A stretch of 5,415 nt of DNA from Desulfurococcales archaeon. GTDB taxonomy: Archaea > Thermoproteota > Thermoprotei_A > Sulfolobales > Desulfurococcaceae. Location: positions 7,382-12,796 of the forward strand of contig JALWQP010000149.1 in the NCBI GenBank assembly GCA_027083045.1, given 5' to 3'. The translations under genes were made by a program, and so were the position numbers. Below, piece after piece: positions 1 through 5,129 of the stretch (positions are counted from its first letter, which is position 1; each line of letters begins with the position of its first letter). Below the pieces are notes generated by a model. The model worked only from the letters and a program-made list of their open reading frames with translations. It searched no databases and had not been told where the DNA came from.

Positions 1-235
1 TTCCAAGTCCTCCTAGCCATCCATACTTTTTAGCAAGTTCGCGCGAGTGTGCTGCAGCGATTGTTACGTCTCCCTCAGGCTTTGCGATCACGACTTGAAC
101 TATTATGTGCTTGAGGGTTTTTCTGACTACGAAGCGTGGATGGCCTGATAGTATCATTCTGTAGCGTTTATAGTAATTGGTTTTACCTTCTCTTCTCCTT
201 CGTCTGGGTACCTTGTATCGTGGACCTCTAGCCAT
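1..235 (-). CDS. rpl18p: 50S ribosomal protein L18 (uL18), N-terminal part, runs off the window
   Basis: This is the N-terminal 78 residues of the large-subunit protein that, with L5, attaches 5S rRNA to the central protuberance. The translation begins MARGPRYKVPRRRRREGKTN, followed by YYKRYRMILSGHPRFVVRKT, the very basic start typical of archaeal and eukaryotic-type L18/L5e. The conserved segment KHIIVQVV-AKPEGD is then visible at about residues 42-57, and AAAHSRELAKKYGW at about 61-74. Family members are roughly 190-200 residues in archaea, so more than half the gene lies beyond position 1. The ATG at 233-235 is chosen because a near-perfect ribosome binding site precedes it. It starts 7 bases after the L19e stop and its binding site lies inside the end of L19e, so the two are probably coupled. 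The start and identity are seen directly; the 5S rRNA role is family knowledge. Confidence 0.96.
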   Translation of the reverse strand, partial: MARGPRYKVPRRRRREGKTNYYKRYRMILSGHPRFVVRKTLKHIIVQVVIAKPEGDVTIAAAHSRELAKKYGWLGGLG

Positions 236-239
236 GACA

Positions 240-248
240 GGATCACCT
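240..248 (-). promoter_or_regulatory. Ribosome binding site of L18
   Basis: The minus strand reads AAGGTGATCC directly before the L18 start, with GGTGA ending 7 bases before the ATG. GGTGATCC is complementary to the expected archaeal 16S rRNA 3' end (GGATCACC), making this the most extensive match in the window. It overlaps the last L19e codons and its TGA stop, which suits re-initiation by ribosomes finishing L19e. Confidence 0.8.
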
Positions 249-701
249 TACTTCTTTGAGAATACCTTTTTCTTTCATATAATGTTTAAGTGAAGCAAGG
301 CTATGGAATGTTCCACCTTTTGCCAGCATGTATAGTCTACGATAGGTTCTACGATCAATGATGCCATGGTTTCTCAGATATCTTAAATACCTCCTGATCT
401 TTCTGATCTTGTGCACCCAAACCTCTTTCTTGTCCAGCCGTGCTGTTTTTGCTCCCTTCCTCTTACCATAGCCTCTTCTACGCCCCTTCTTTCTCTGCTC
501 GTGTCTCTTCCTCCATCTACCTCTGCTGTTCTTATGTACAGGCTTTACCTGAATAACACGGTCTTTGATCAGCTTTCTTATCTCCTGCCTTGTGATAACG
601 TCGGCTACTTCATCGATGTAGTTTGGATCGATCCATATCCTGGATTCTCCTACCCCCAATACTTCTGCTGCCAATCTCTTCTGTAGACTTAGATCTGTCA
701 C
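243..701 (-). CDS. rpl19e: 50S ribosomal protein L19e (eL19)
   Basis: A 152-residue large-subunit protein found in archaea and eukaryotes but not bacteria; it binds 23S rRNA and is largely helical and strongly basic. The N-terminal domain shows LSLQKRLAAEVLGVGESRIW (4-23) and the conserved DEVADVITRQEIRKLIKD pattern (30-47). A lysine/arginine-rich hinge (about 52-85, RGRWRKRHEQRKKGRRRGYG) is followed by a helical region with VWVHKIRKIRRYLRYLR (94-110) and a C-terminal segment TFHSLASLKHYMKEKGIL. The length matches archaeal homologues, which are about 150 residues. The start is GTG at 699-701, since no other plausible start lies near the conserved N-terminus. It overlaps the L32e stop as GTGA (4 bases), with GGAGGT at 711-716 as its binding site, so translation is likely coupled to L32e. 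Confidence 0.97.
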   Translation of the reverse strand: MTDLSLQKRLAAEVLGVGESRIWIDPNYIDEVADVITRQEIRKLIKDRVIQVKPVHKNSRGRWRKRHEQRKKGRRRGYGKRKGAKTARLDKKEVWVHKIRKIRRYLRYLRNHGIIDRRTYRRLYMLAKGGTFHSLASLKHYMKEKGILKEVR

Positions 702-1120
702 TGCTCCTCAACCTCCGACCTGCTGGTCGTTAGGGGTATGGGATTAGCGACTTTAAATCCCTTATTGATAGCATATTTCATTATCTCGATCTTCTTCCTC
801 AAACCAACCGTCCTACCAATATAGACTATGTACTTGTCAGGATCAAGTTGCTCGAGTTCTTTAACATTATGTATTACCACAGGTATTTTTCCCGATGGAT
901 GCAGCCCTCTGACCAGCCTCGGCGACCTGTAGCCCACCTGTACTAAAGGCGGATACCCCTTCTTCTTCAACCTCATCTTGTTATCGGTTCCCTTAGGCTT
1001 ACGCCATTTCGGCTCGTTCTTGAACTTTGGCTTCTTCCACCATAGATGCCTGTAGAAGTCGGGCTTCTTTGATTTGAGCTTCTTCCTTAACTCTAATAGT
1101 TTCTCTATATCATCGGTCAT
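698..1120 (-). CDS. rpl32e: 50S ribosomal protein L32e (eL32)
   Basis: A 140-residue archaeal/eukaryotic-type large-subunit protein that binds 23S rRNA. A short charged helix (1-20) leads into the family signature: FYRHLWWKKPKF at 22-33, then WRKPKGTDNKMRLKKKGYPP at 39-58, with the characteristic W-R-[KR]-P-[KR]-G-x-D-N-x-x-R core. The rest of the fold follows: VQVGYRSPRLVRGLHPSG (60-77), a VHN-like segment VVIHNVKELEQLD, and YIVYIGRTVGLRKKIEI (98-114). It lacks the long N-terminal extension found in some halophilic archaeal homologues. The ATG at 1118-1120 overlaps the L6 stop as ATGA (4 bases), with GGGGTGA at 1127-1133 as binding site. The acidic last residues (SEVEEQ) overlap the L19e start. 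Identity is secure from the signature and gene order. Confidence 0.97.
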   Translation of the reverse strand: MTDDIEKLLELRKKLKSKKPDFYRHLWWKKPKFKNEPKWRKPKGTDNKMRLKKKGYPPLVQVGYRSPRLVRGLHPSGKIPVVIHNVKELEQLDPDKYIVYIGRTVGLRKKIEIMKYAINKGFKVANPIPLTTSRSEVEEQ

Positions 1121-1674
1121 TCTTCGTCACCCCAATCATAAATGTATATTCCATCGGCGAAAACACGCCTGTCCTTATCCTTAATTTTAGTTGCAAGCTC
1201 AATATTAGCTGCAGTCTGGCCAACATGTTCGATATCAATACCCTCAACGATCACATCTTCTCCTTTAACGGTAACCTTGACATCATCTCCTATTATCTTT
1301 GCTATTCTATCGGATCTCTCGCCCAGAAAGTTCTTTATTCTAACTATTCTATTGGAATTATCAACTTCGACAGTTATTGGGAAGTGTGAATATATCACTT
1401 TAAGCTTGTACCTATATCCCTTGGTAACACCTTTAATCATGTTTTCGATATGAGAAGCTATTGTTCCTACTAATGCCTTCTTTTTCCTATTTGCAAAGAA
1501 TGTTTCAACAATAACCTTGTTGTCTTTTTTAGATATTTTCACTTCTTTTGCATGTGAGAAGTCTCTTTCAAGTCTACCCTTGGGCCCTTCTACAACCACT
1601 CGCAATCCGTCTATTGTAACATTTACATTCTCTGGAATCTCTACTTCCTCGACCACATGGACCTCCTTAACCAT
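1117..1674 (-). CDS. rpl6p: 50S ribosomal protein L6 (uL6)
   Basis: A large-subunit protein made of two similar alpha/beta domains, placed near the sarcin-ricin loop and factor-binding site. With the start chosen here it is 185 residues. Domain 1 shows IPENVNVTIDGLRVVVEGPK (13-32), the L6 core with the conserved V-x-V-x-G-x-x-V-x-V-x-G-P-x-G pattern. The stretch FFANRKKKALVGTIASHIEN (59-78) is followed by MIKGVTKGYRYKLKVIYSHF (79-98). Domain 2 carries VRIKNFLGERSDR (111-123) and the repeat motif DVIVEGIDIEHVGQTAANIE (140-159). The longest open frame begins three codons earlier at a GTG (1681-1683), but that GTG lies inside the Shine-Dalgarno site GGGGAGGTG. The ATG at 1672-1674 is therefore preferred. 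It lies 14 bases after the S8 stop and overlaps L32e by 4 bases. Confidence 0.96.
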   Translation of the reverse strand: MVKEVHVVEEVEIPENVNVTIDGLRVVVEGPKGRLERDFSHAKEVKISKKDNKVIVETFFANRKKKALVGTIASHIENMIKGVTKGYRYKLKVIYSHFPITVEVDNSNRIVRIKNFLGERSDRIAKIIGDDVKVTVKGEDVIVEGIDIEHVGQTAANIELATKIKDKDRRVFADGIYIYDWGDEE

Positions 1675-1680
1675 ACTGGC

Positions 1681-1689
1681 CACCTCCCC
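1681..1689 (-). promoter_or_regulatory. Ribosome binding site of L6, decides its start
   Basis: The minus strand reads GGGGAGGTG, ending 6 bases before the ATG at 1672-1674. The alternative in-frame GTG start is the last three bases of this site, so it cannot use it. The first base of the site is also the last base of the S8 stop codon TAG. Confidence 0.8.
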
Positions 1690-2090
1690 TAGTAGACGAA
1701 AGCTAGTAGCACACCGCCTGTTTTCTTCTCAATAGCTTCTTTATGGGACATTACACCGTAGGGTGTTGATAATATGAGAAGACCAATATTGTATGCTGGC
1801 AGATATTCGCGGAGCCAGTGAGGCATTTTCTCTAGATCCCTGTATTTAACAGAGAACCTCGGCTTGATTACACCGACTTTATTGATTCTCCCTAGTAGCT
1901 GTACCTTTATCTTGCCCCATCTACCATCATCAATATACTCGAATTCGCCGATATATCCTCCTCTCTGCATAACCTTCAATACATTGATTATTAGTTTTGA
2001 TGCAGGCCAGATCAGCACTTCAGACTTAGCCCTCATTTCGGCGTTCTGGATAGCAGCTAAAGCATTAGCGAGCGTGTCGAGCATGACCAT
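1689..2090 (-). CDS. rps8p: 30S ribosomal protein S8 (uS8)
   Basis: A primary 16S rRNA-binding protein of the small-subunit platform and central domain, 133 residues from the start chosen here. The N-terminal helix VMLDTLANALAAIQNAEMRA (2-21) is archaeal S8-like. It is followed by LIWPASKLIINVLKVMQ (26-42), the GYIGEFEYIDDGRWGKIKVQ segment (45-64), and a C-terminal rRNA-binding motif. That motif reads LLILSTPYGVMSHKEA (104-119) and then KKTGGVLLAFVY at the end, with the hallmark S-T-x-x-G-V-M-[ST]-H. The open frame can be extended three codons to a GTG at 2097-2099, but that GTG lies within the GGGTGA binding site. The ATG at 2088-2090, giving MVMLDTLANAL, is the better start. It lies 11 bases after the S14 stop. 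Confidence 0.96.
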   Translation of the reverse strand: MVMLDTLANALAAIQNAEMRAKSEVLIWPASKLIINVLKVMQRGGYIGEFEYIDDGRWGKIKVQLLGRINKVGVIKPRFSVKYRDLEKMPHWLREYLPAYNIGLLILSTPYGVMSHKEAIEKKTGGVLLAFVY

Positions 2091-2095
2091 TGTTC

Positions 2096-2103
2096 TCACC
2101 CTC
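2096..2103 (-). promoter_or_regulatory. Ribosome binding site of S8, decides its start
   Basis: The minus strand reads GAGGGTGA, overlapping the TGA stop of S14 and ending 5 bases before the ATG at 2088-2090. The spacing equals that of S14. The competing in-frame GTG lies within the site. Confidence 0.75.
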
Positions 2104-2266
2104 AGCTATACTTCTTAAATCCTAGAGCAGGGGCTATTTCGCGGAAACACTGTCTGCAGAGATATAAGCCGTAGGCCTGTATTACAGCATCTCGAGTACC
2201 GCATCTCTGGCACTTCCTTGATCCCTTCCCATATTTGTGGATTTTCGGCGCCCTGTACTTGCCCAT
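2102..2266 (-). CDS. rps14p: 30S ribosomal protein S14, zinc-binding short form (uS14)
   Basis: A 54-residue small-subunit head protein, found by translating the gap between L5 and S8. The protein begins MGKYRAPKIHKYGKGSRKC and ends EIAPALGFKKYS. It has two CxxC pairs, C19/C22 and C37/C40, with RKCQRCG and LCRQCFREIA around them. This is the complete zinc ribbon of the C+ type of S14, and the length is usual for archaeal S14 (50-56 residues). The basic N-terminus and the C-terminal GFKKYS match the family. The ATG at 2264-2266 follows the binding site AGGTGAT at 2271-2277 (GGTGA ending 5 bases before the start). It lies 18 bases after the L5 stop and its own TGA forms part of the S8 binding site. 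Zinc binding is inferred from the four cysteines. Confidence 0.97.
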   Translation of the reverse strand: MGKYRAPKIHKYGKGSRKCQRCGTRDAVIQAYGLYLCRQCFREIAPALGFKKYS

Positions 2267-2270
2267 CCTA

Positions 2271-2277
2271 ATCACCT
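2271..2277 (-). promoter_or_regulatory. Ribosome binding site of S14
   Basis: The minus strand reads AGGTGAT, with GGTGA ending 5 bases before the S14 ATG. It lies in the 18-base gap after L5, the longest intergenic gap in the window, and supports this short gene being real. Confidence 0.75.
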
Positions 2278-2284
2278 ATCAGGC

Positions 2285-2848
2285 TTAAATTATTTCAACA
2301 CCAAACTCCTTATTAAGGTAAAGCATTGCTTCTTCACGAGACACACGGTGCCTTCTAGGTATGTGTTTCTTCCTACATCTCTTTCTTCTAAGGATCCGGT
2401 AGCCGGGTCTCTCGAGAGTTATAGCTACATCCATACCGAAGACTCCTATCTCAGGATCATATTTTACGCCGGGAATAGTGATGTGCTCCGTTATCCCGAA
2501 GCTTACATTACCATAGTCGTCGAAGCTGGAGGCCTTGATCTTGTATCCTATGGCTTCGAATGCTTTTCGGAGGAATGCTACTGCTTTCTCGCCCCTAAGG
2601 GTGACTTTGGCAGCTATGTTTTCTCCCTTACGTATGCCGAAATCCTTGATTGTCCTCCTTGCCTTGCGGGGTACAGGTTTTTGTCCTGTAATTTCCTCTA
2701 GAACCTTCATAGCTTTCCCTAGTCTCTCTGTAGCTGCTCCTACGGATATGTTTACGGTAACCTTGGCTATTCTGGGCCTTATCATAGGATTACTGTTCCA
2801 TCTCTCTAGGATCTCGTCTATGTTTGGCACGTAGTCTGTTATCGCCAT
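2285..2848 (-). CDS. rpl5p: 50S ribosomal protein L5 (uL5)
   Basis: A 5S rRNA-binding protein of the central protuberance that works with L18 and contacts the P-site tRNA region. From the chosen start it is 187 residues. Visible family features are NPMIRPRIAKVTVNISVGAA (20-39), ITGQKPVPRKARRTIKDFGI (53-72), and RKGENIAAKVTLRG (73-86). These are followed by ITEHITIPGVKYDPEIGVFG (119-138) and MDVAITLERPGYRI (139-152), the conserved L5 C-terminal motif. The tail is basic, with RRKRCRKKHIPRRHR. The frame could start two codons earlier at the ATG 2852-2854 (MVMAITDY). However, the binding site GAGGGTG would then be only 1 base away, against 7 bases for the ATG at 2846-2848. The preferred start forms a TAATG junction with the S4e stop. 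The exact start is less certain than the identity. Confidence 0.95.
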   Translation of the reverse strand: MAITDYVPNIDEILERWNSNPMIRPRIAKVTVNISVGAATERLGKAMKVLEEITGQKPVPRKARRTIKDFGIRKGENIAAKVTLRGEKAVAFLRKAFEAIGYKIKASSFDDYGNVSFGITEHITIPGVKYDPEIGVFGMDVAITLERPGYRILRRKRCRKKHIPRRHRVSREEAMLYLNKEFGVEII

Positions 2849-3606
2849 TACCATACACCCTCGGGTAGGCTGATCAATGGTTCTTCTTTACCAATTGGGA
2901 ATATGTATGACAGACTTGTCTGGAATTTGTTTCCATGCTTGTCTTCAAGCGTCACGATGCTCCTATGTCTCCTGACACCTTTTCTTATCTCAACAATTCT
3001 ACCTACTCTTCCAACGTTTCTACCACCGCTAATGATCGCTATTACGCCTTCCTCAAGGGGAATGTATCCCATTATCTCTTGCTCGGGTATTCCTAGCTTG
3101 AGTGTGCCTAGGGTAGAATAGATGTCTTCGACGGGATTAGTGGGATCACTTACTCTGATCAGAACATTCCTGCCATCATGCAGGTTTAGCTGTATGTGTC
3201 CGCCCTTAACCGTGGTTTTGTTCTCTATTCTGCACAGTTTAAATATCGCCTCCTCCTTTTCTATACTGTGTAGACCCAGGACTTTGACTGGTACAGGTAT
3301 GACCCTGTAGTATTCCTGTGTGTCTACTACCTCGATGACATCCATGATGCCTACTGGGAACTTATAGTTCTTCCTAACCTTGCCATCTACCTTGAAGTGC
3401 CCTTCAGCAATTAATTTCCTGGCTTCACGCGCTGTTTTGGCGTACTTGAATATGTCTCTGACAATTATGAGTAATGGTAGTGAGAAGCCTATTGGATGCG
3501 GTCCTGGTGAGGGCTTAACAGCCCACTTATACTCCTTCCTCAGTATAGGCCAAAATCTAGGCGCTGCTAAAGCCTTTAAATGTCTTTTTCCACCCATTCT
3601 AGCCAT
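2848..3606 (-). CDS. rps4e: 30S ribosomal protein S4e (eS4)
   Basis: A 252-residue small-subunit protein restricted to archaea and eukaryotes that binds the 5' domain of 16S rRNA. It has the three expected parts. The N-terminal part reads MARMGGKRHLKALAAPRFWP then ILRKEYKWAVKPSPGPHPIG. Next comes an S4-type RNA-binding domain at about 43-93, including KTAREARKLIAEGHFKVDGK. The central region contains GGHIQLNLHDGRNVLIRV (135-152). A C-terminal KOW segment at about 188-212 contains SGGRNVGRVGRIVEI. The length is close to, perhaps slightly above, other archaeal homologues. The ATG at 3604-3606 shares one base with the L24 stop (TAATG), with GGTGA at 3613-3617 ending 6 bases upstream. The conserved N-terminus starts at this ATG. 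The gene sits between L24 and L5 as is standard in archaea. Confidence 0.97.
   Translation of the reverse strand: MARMGGKRHLKALAAPRFWPILRKEYKWAVKPSPGPHPIGFSLPLLIIVRDIFKYAKTAREARKLIAEGHFKVDGKVRKNYKFPVGIMDVIEVVDTQEYYRVIPVPVKVLGLHSIEKEEAIFKLCRIENKTTVKGGHIQLNLHDGRNVLIRVSDPTNPVEDIYSTLGTLKLGIPEQEIMGYIPLEEGVIAIISGGRNVGRVGRIVEIRKGVRRHRSIVTLEDKHGNKFQTSLSYIFPIGKEEPLISLPEGVW
2856..2862 (-). promoter_or_regulatory. Ribosome binding site of L5, decides its start
   Basis: The minus strand reads GAGGGTG inside the last codons of S4e. It ends 7 bases before the ATG at 2846-2848 but only 1 base before the ATG at 2852-2854. Spacing elsewhere in the window is about 5-9 bases, favouring the inner ATG. Confidence 0.65.
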
Positions 3607-4040
3607 TACTTCTCACCTTCTTTTTCTTTTGGTTGCTCGGCTGGTGTTTCTTCAACTTCTACTTGCTCTTTTAAAGACTTCTTTCGCTCGATTATTTCTT
3701 TCCTCCATTTATCACTTAGATCGAGTTTAATGATCATTACTTTACTAGGATGTATTGGATAGTAGACCGGTGTTTGGTCAGCCTTTTTCATCTGTACTCC
3801 TTCAATATATATTCTTACCTTCCTCAGATCAACTCGGACCACTTTGCCTTCATGGCCTTTCCAGTTACCACGCATTATCCTTACTACATCACCCTTCCTT
3901 ACCGGGAGCCTTCTTATACCATATTTTTCCCTTAGCTCGCGGCTAAGGGGTGCAGTCATTAGTTTGCGGCGAAGATGAAGCGGTGCATCGTATAGTGCTT
4001 TCCTCTGCTTATTCGGCTTTGCAGAAGATGTGAGTACCAT
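3606..4040 (-). CDS. rpl24p: 50S ribosomal protein L24 (uL24)
   Basis: A large-subunit assembly protein that binds the 5' region of 23S rRNA near the exit tunnel. The start chosen here gives 144 residues. The N-terminus MVLTSSAKPNKQRKALYDAP is followed by LHLRRKLMTAPLSRELREKY, the archaeal/eukaryotic L24/L26e N-terminal arm. A KOW domain follows at about 47-73 (PVRKGDVVRIMRGNWKGHEG), then a V-x-V-D-L strand and IEGVQMKKADQTPVYYPIHP. The last 30 or so residues are a charged, low-complexity tail rich in Glu and Lys (EEtPaEQPKEKEGEK). The frame is open 17 codons further upstream to an ATG at 4089-4091. That start would overlap L14 by 40 bases and add residues unlike the family. The ATG at 4038-4040 has a proper binding site and is 11 bases after the L14 stop. 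Confidence 0.95.
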   Translation of the reverse strand: MVLTSSAKPNKQRKALYDAPLHLRRKLMTAPLSRELREKYGIRRLPVRKGDVVRIMRGNWKGHEGKVVRVDLRKVRIYIEGVQMKKADQTPVYYPIHPSKVMIIKLDLSDKWRKEIIERKKSLKEQVEVEETPAEQPKEKEGEK

Positions 4041-4045
4041 ATTTT

Positions 4046-4052
4046 CCACCTC
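4046..4052 (-). promoter_or_regulatory. Ribosome binding site of L24, decides its start
   Basis: The minus strand reads GAGGTGG, ending 5 bases before the ATG at 4038-4040. Its first base is the last base of the L14 stop TAG. It supports the inner start over the ATG at 4089-4091 inside L14. Confidence 0.8.
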
Positions 4053-4474
4053 TAGATGATCATGGTCGCGATATTTGCTATCTGAGGCCACCTCTCTGCT
4101 GCCTCTCGCGCAATGGGGCCTCTTATCTCACTGCCCTTAGGAGAGCCTTCAGGCGTCACAATGACTACGGCATTGTCCTCGAAGGCAACCCATGTACCAT
4201 CATGTCTTCTAAAAGGTCTTCTCTGGCGCACAATTATAGCCTTAACTACCTGTTTACGCATCTCCGGCACGCCTTTCTTAACAGTGACAACAACTAGGTC
4301 ACCGACTCCCGCCGGTGGTATCCTCCTGAGCCTGCCCTTATAGCCGGGTACTCCAATGATCTTTACTTCTTTGGCTCCACTATTGTCCGCCACCTTAACG
4401 TATGATCCTACTTGTAGCCCGGTATTGATCCTTCTACGCGACTTGACCGGCCTGCCTTTTCTCCCCTTCGGCAT
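4052..4474 (-). CDS. rpl14p: 50S ribosomal protein L14 (uL14)
   Basis: A 140-residue beta-barrel protein of the large-subunit interface; it contacts the small subunit and is the docking place of aIF6. A basic archaeal N-terminal extension (MPKGRKGRPVKSRRRINTGL) precedes the universal core, LQVGSYVKVADNSGAKEVKI (20-39). The L14 signature region then reads GVGDLVVVTVKKGVPEMRKQ (56-75), VVKAIIVRQRRPFRRHDGTW (76-95) and VAFEDNAVVIV (96-106). The C-terminal segment is GSEIRGPIAREAAERWPQIA (114-133), ending NIATMII. The length matches archaeal homologues. The ATG at 4472-4474 shares one base with the S17 stop (TAATG), with AGGTGG at 4481-4486 as binding site. Translational coupling to S17 is likely. 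Confidence 0.97.
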   Translation of the reverse strand: MPKGRKGRPVKSRRRINTGLQVGSYVKVADNSGAKEVKIIGVPGYKGRLRRIPPAGVGDLVVVTVKKGVPEMRKQVVKAIIVRQRRPFRRHDGTWVAFEDNAVVIVTPEGSPKGSEIRGPIAREAAERWPQIANIATMII

Positions 4475-4821
4475 TACTTACCACCTGCCCTCTTAACTAC
4501 TCCTAGAACAACGAAGGAAACAGTTTTGGCTAGAGGTCTTGTCTCTCCAACGATAACTTCGTCTCCCTCCTTCGCGTTGATACAGGGAGGATTATGCGCG
4601 TGTATCAGTGTGTGTCTTTTCTCATATCGCTTGTATTTCTTAACATAATGATAGTAATCATGTCTTACCACAACTGTTTTCTGCATCTTAGCACTAACAA
4701 CTACCCCCCTGAATATCATGCCACGAACCTTAATATGTCCATGCCACGGGCATTTCGGGTCATTGCACTCATTCTCGGGAGGCTCTATGCCTGGTATACC
4801 AATATTTCTTGCCTTAGTCAC
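4474..4821 (-). CDS. rps17p: 30S ribosomal protein S17 (uS17), archaeal form
   Basis: A 115-residue small-subunit protein with an OB-fold that binds the 5' domain of 16S rRNA. An archaeal N-terminal extension (MTKARNIGIPGIEPPENECN) comes first, followed by CPWHGHIKVRGMIFRGVVVS (24-43). The core is AKMQKTVVVRHDYYHYVKKY (44-63), then KRYEKRHTLIHAHNPP (64-79), which is the S17 core motif with K-x-x-x-Y-x-K-x-H-x-H-N-P. The C-terminal strand region reads KEGDEVIVGETRPLAKTVSF. Cysteines 19 and 24 with H27 and H29, plus C80, form a possible metal cluster. The start is GTG at 4819-4821, preceded by AGGTGG with a 9-base spacing, 13 bases after the rnp1 stop. The identity is secure; the exact start is probable. 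Confidence 0.96.
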   Translation of the reverse strand: MTKARNIGIPGIEPPENECNDPKCPWHGHIKVRGMIFRGVVVSAKMQKTVVVRHDYYHYVKKYKRYEKRHTLIHAHNPPCINAKEGDEVIVGETRPLAKTVSFVVLGVVKRAGGK

Positions 4822-4830
4822 TCTTCTTCC

Positions 4831-4836
4831 CCACCT
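4831..4836 (-). promoter_or_regulatory. Ribosome binding site of S17
   Basis: The minus strand reads AGGTGG, overlapping the rnp1 stop TAG and ending 9 bases before the GTG start at 4819-4821. No ATG is available at the conserved N-terminus, so this site is the main support for the GTG start. Confidence 0.6.
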
Positions 4837-5113
4837 ACTTAATCATATTCTTTAACCTATCTTCCGGTCTAGCTAAAATCTGAGACCCCCTAATTATTAC
4901 TTTCTCCCCCGTTGGGAGAGTTATTTCGAATACTCCCTTTTGTTTAAGTAAACGTATTATGCGTTTTTTAGATGTTTCTATCAATAGGGTCTTACGCGTT
5001 TCATCGATTATTCTTCCACTCAAGCCTACCAGACTAGGGTCAGGATAGTCGAGAACAATTATTTTTAGACCGATTAGTTCGTGAAAATATATATTCTTCC
5101 TTGTTATCTTCAT
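4835..5113 (-). CDS. rnp1: RNase P protein component 1 (Rnp1, Rpp29/Pop4 family)
   Basis: A 92-residue subunit of archaeal RNase P, the ribonucleoprotein that removes 5' leaders from precursor tRNAs. In archaea Rpp29 pairs with Rpp21 and assists the specificity domain of the RNA (family knowledge). The Sm-like beta-barrel core is visible as HELIGLKIIVLDYPDPSLVG (11-30), LSGRIIDETRKTLLIE (31-46) and KKRIIRLLKQKGVFEITLPT (49-68). The C-terminal part is GEKVIIRGSQILARPEDRLK (69-88). The G-x-x-G-x-[IV]-x-[DE]-E-T-x-x-[TL]-L-x-I pattern is characteristic. The length fits archaeal Rpp29 (about 90-125 residues). The ATG at 5111-5113 is 16 bases after the L29 stop and, unlike its neighbours, has no Shine-Dalgarno site. 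The neighbouring order L29-rnp1-S17 is the standard archaeal location. Confidence 0.95.
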   Translation of the reverse strand: MKITRKNIYFHELIGLKIIVLDYPDPSLVGLSGRIIDETRKTLLIETSKKRIIRLLKQKGVFEITLPTGEKVIIRGSQILARPEDRLKNMIK

Positions 5114-5129
5114 TTCTAAAAACTTCTAG

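Noticed and set aside
1142..1453. A 103-codon plus-strand open frame with a hydrophobic, membrane-like start, opposite L6
   Set aside because: Entirely inside conserved L6 in antisense. The apparent hydrophobicity comes from the complement of charged codons.
2281..2300. AT-rich AAATAATTTAA on the minus strand before S14 as a possible internal promoter
   Set aside because: It covers the last L5 codons and stop. S14 has a normal binding site, and a TATA box here would place the start at or beyond the S14 ATG and remove that site from the message.
2237..2701. A 154-codon plus-strand open frame opposite L5 and S14
   Set aside because: It lies antisense to two clearly conserved ribosomal genes, has no recognisable family, and spans the S14/L5 junction. 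It is a shadow of the coding strand.
3380..3730. A 116-codon plus-strand open frame opposite S4e and L24
   Set aside because: Its hydrophobic, Ser/Leu-rich translation is what the complement of Lys/Arg/Glu-rich ribosomal genes gives. It crosses a gene junction and has no independent support.
4941..4975. T-rich stretches in the rnp1 region considered as a terminator
   Set aside because: They lie inside the rnp1 reading frame and encode lysines, with no intergenic run of T residues on the minus strand, and the operon continues downstream.
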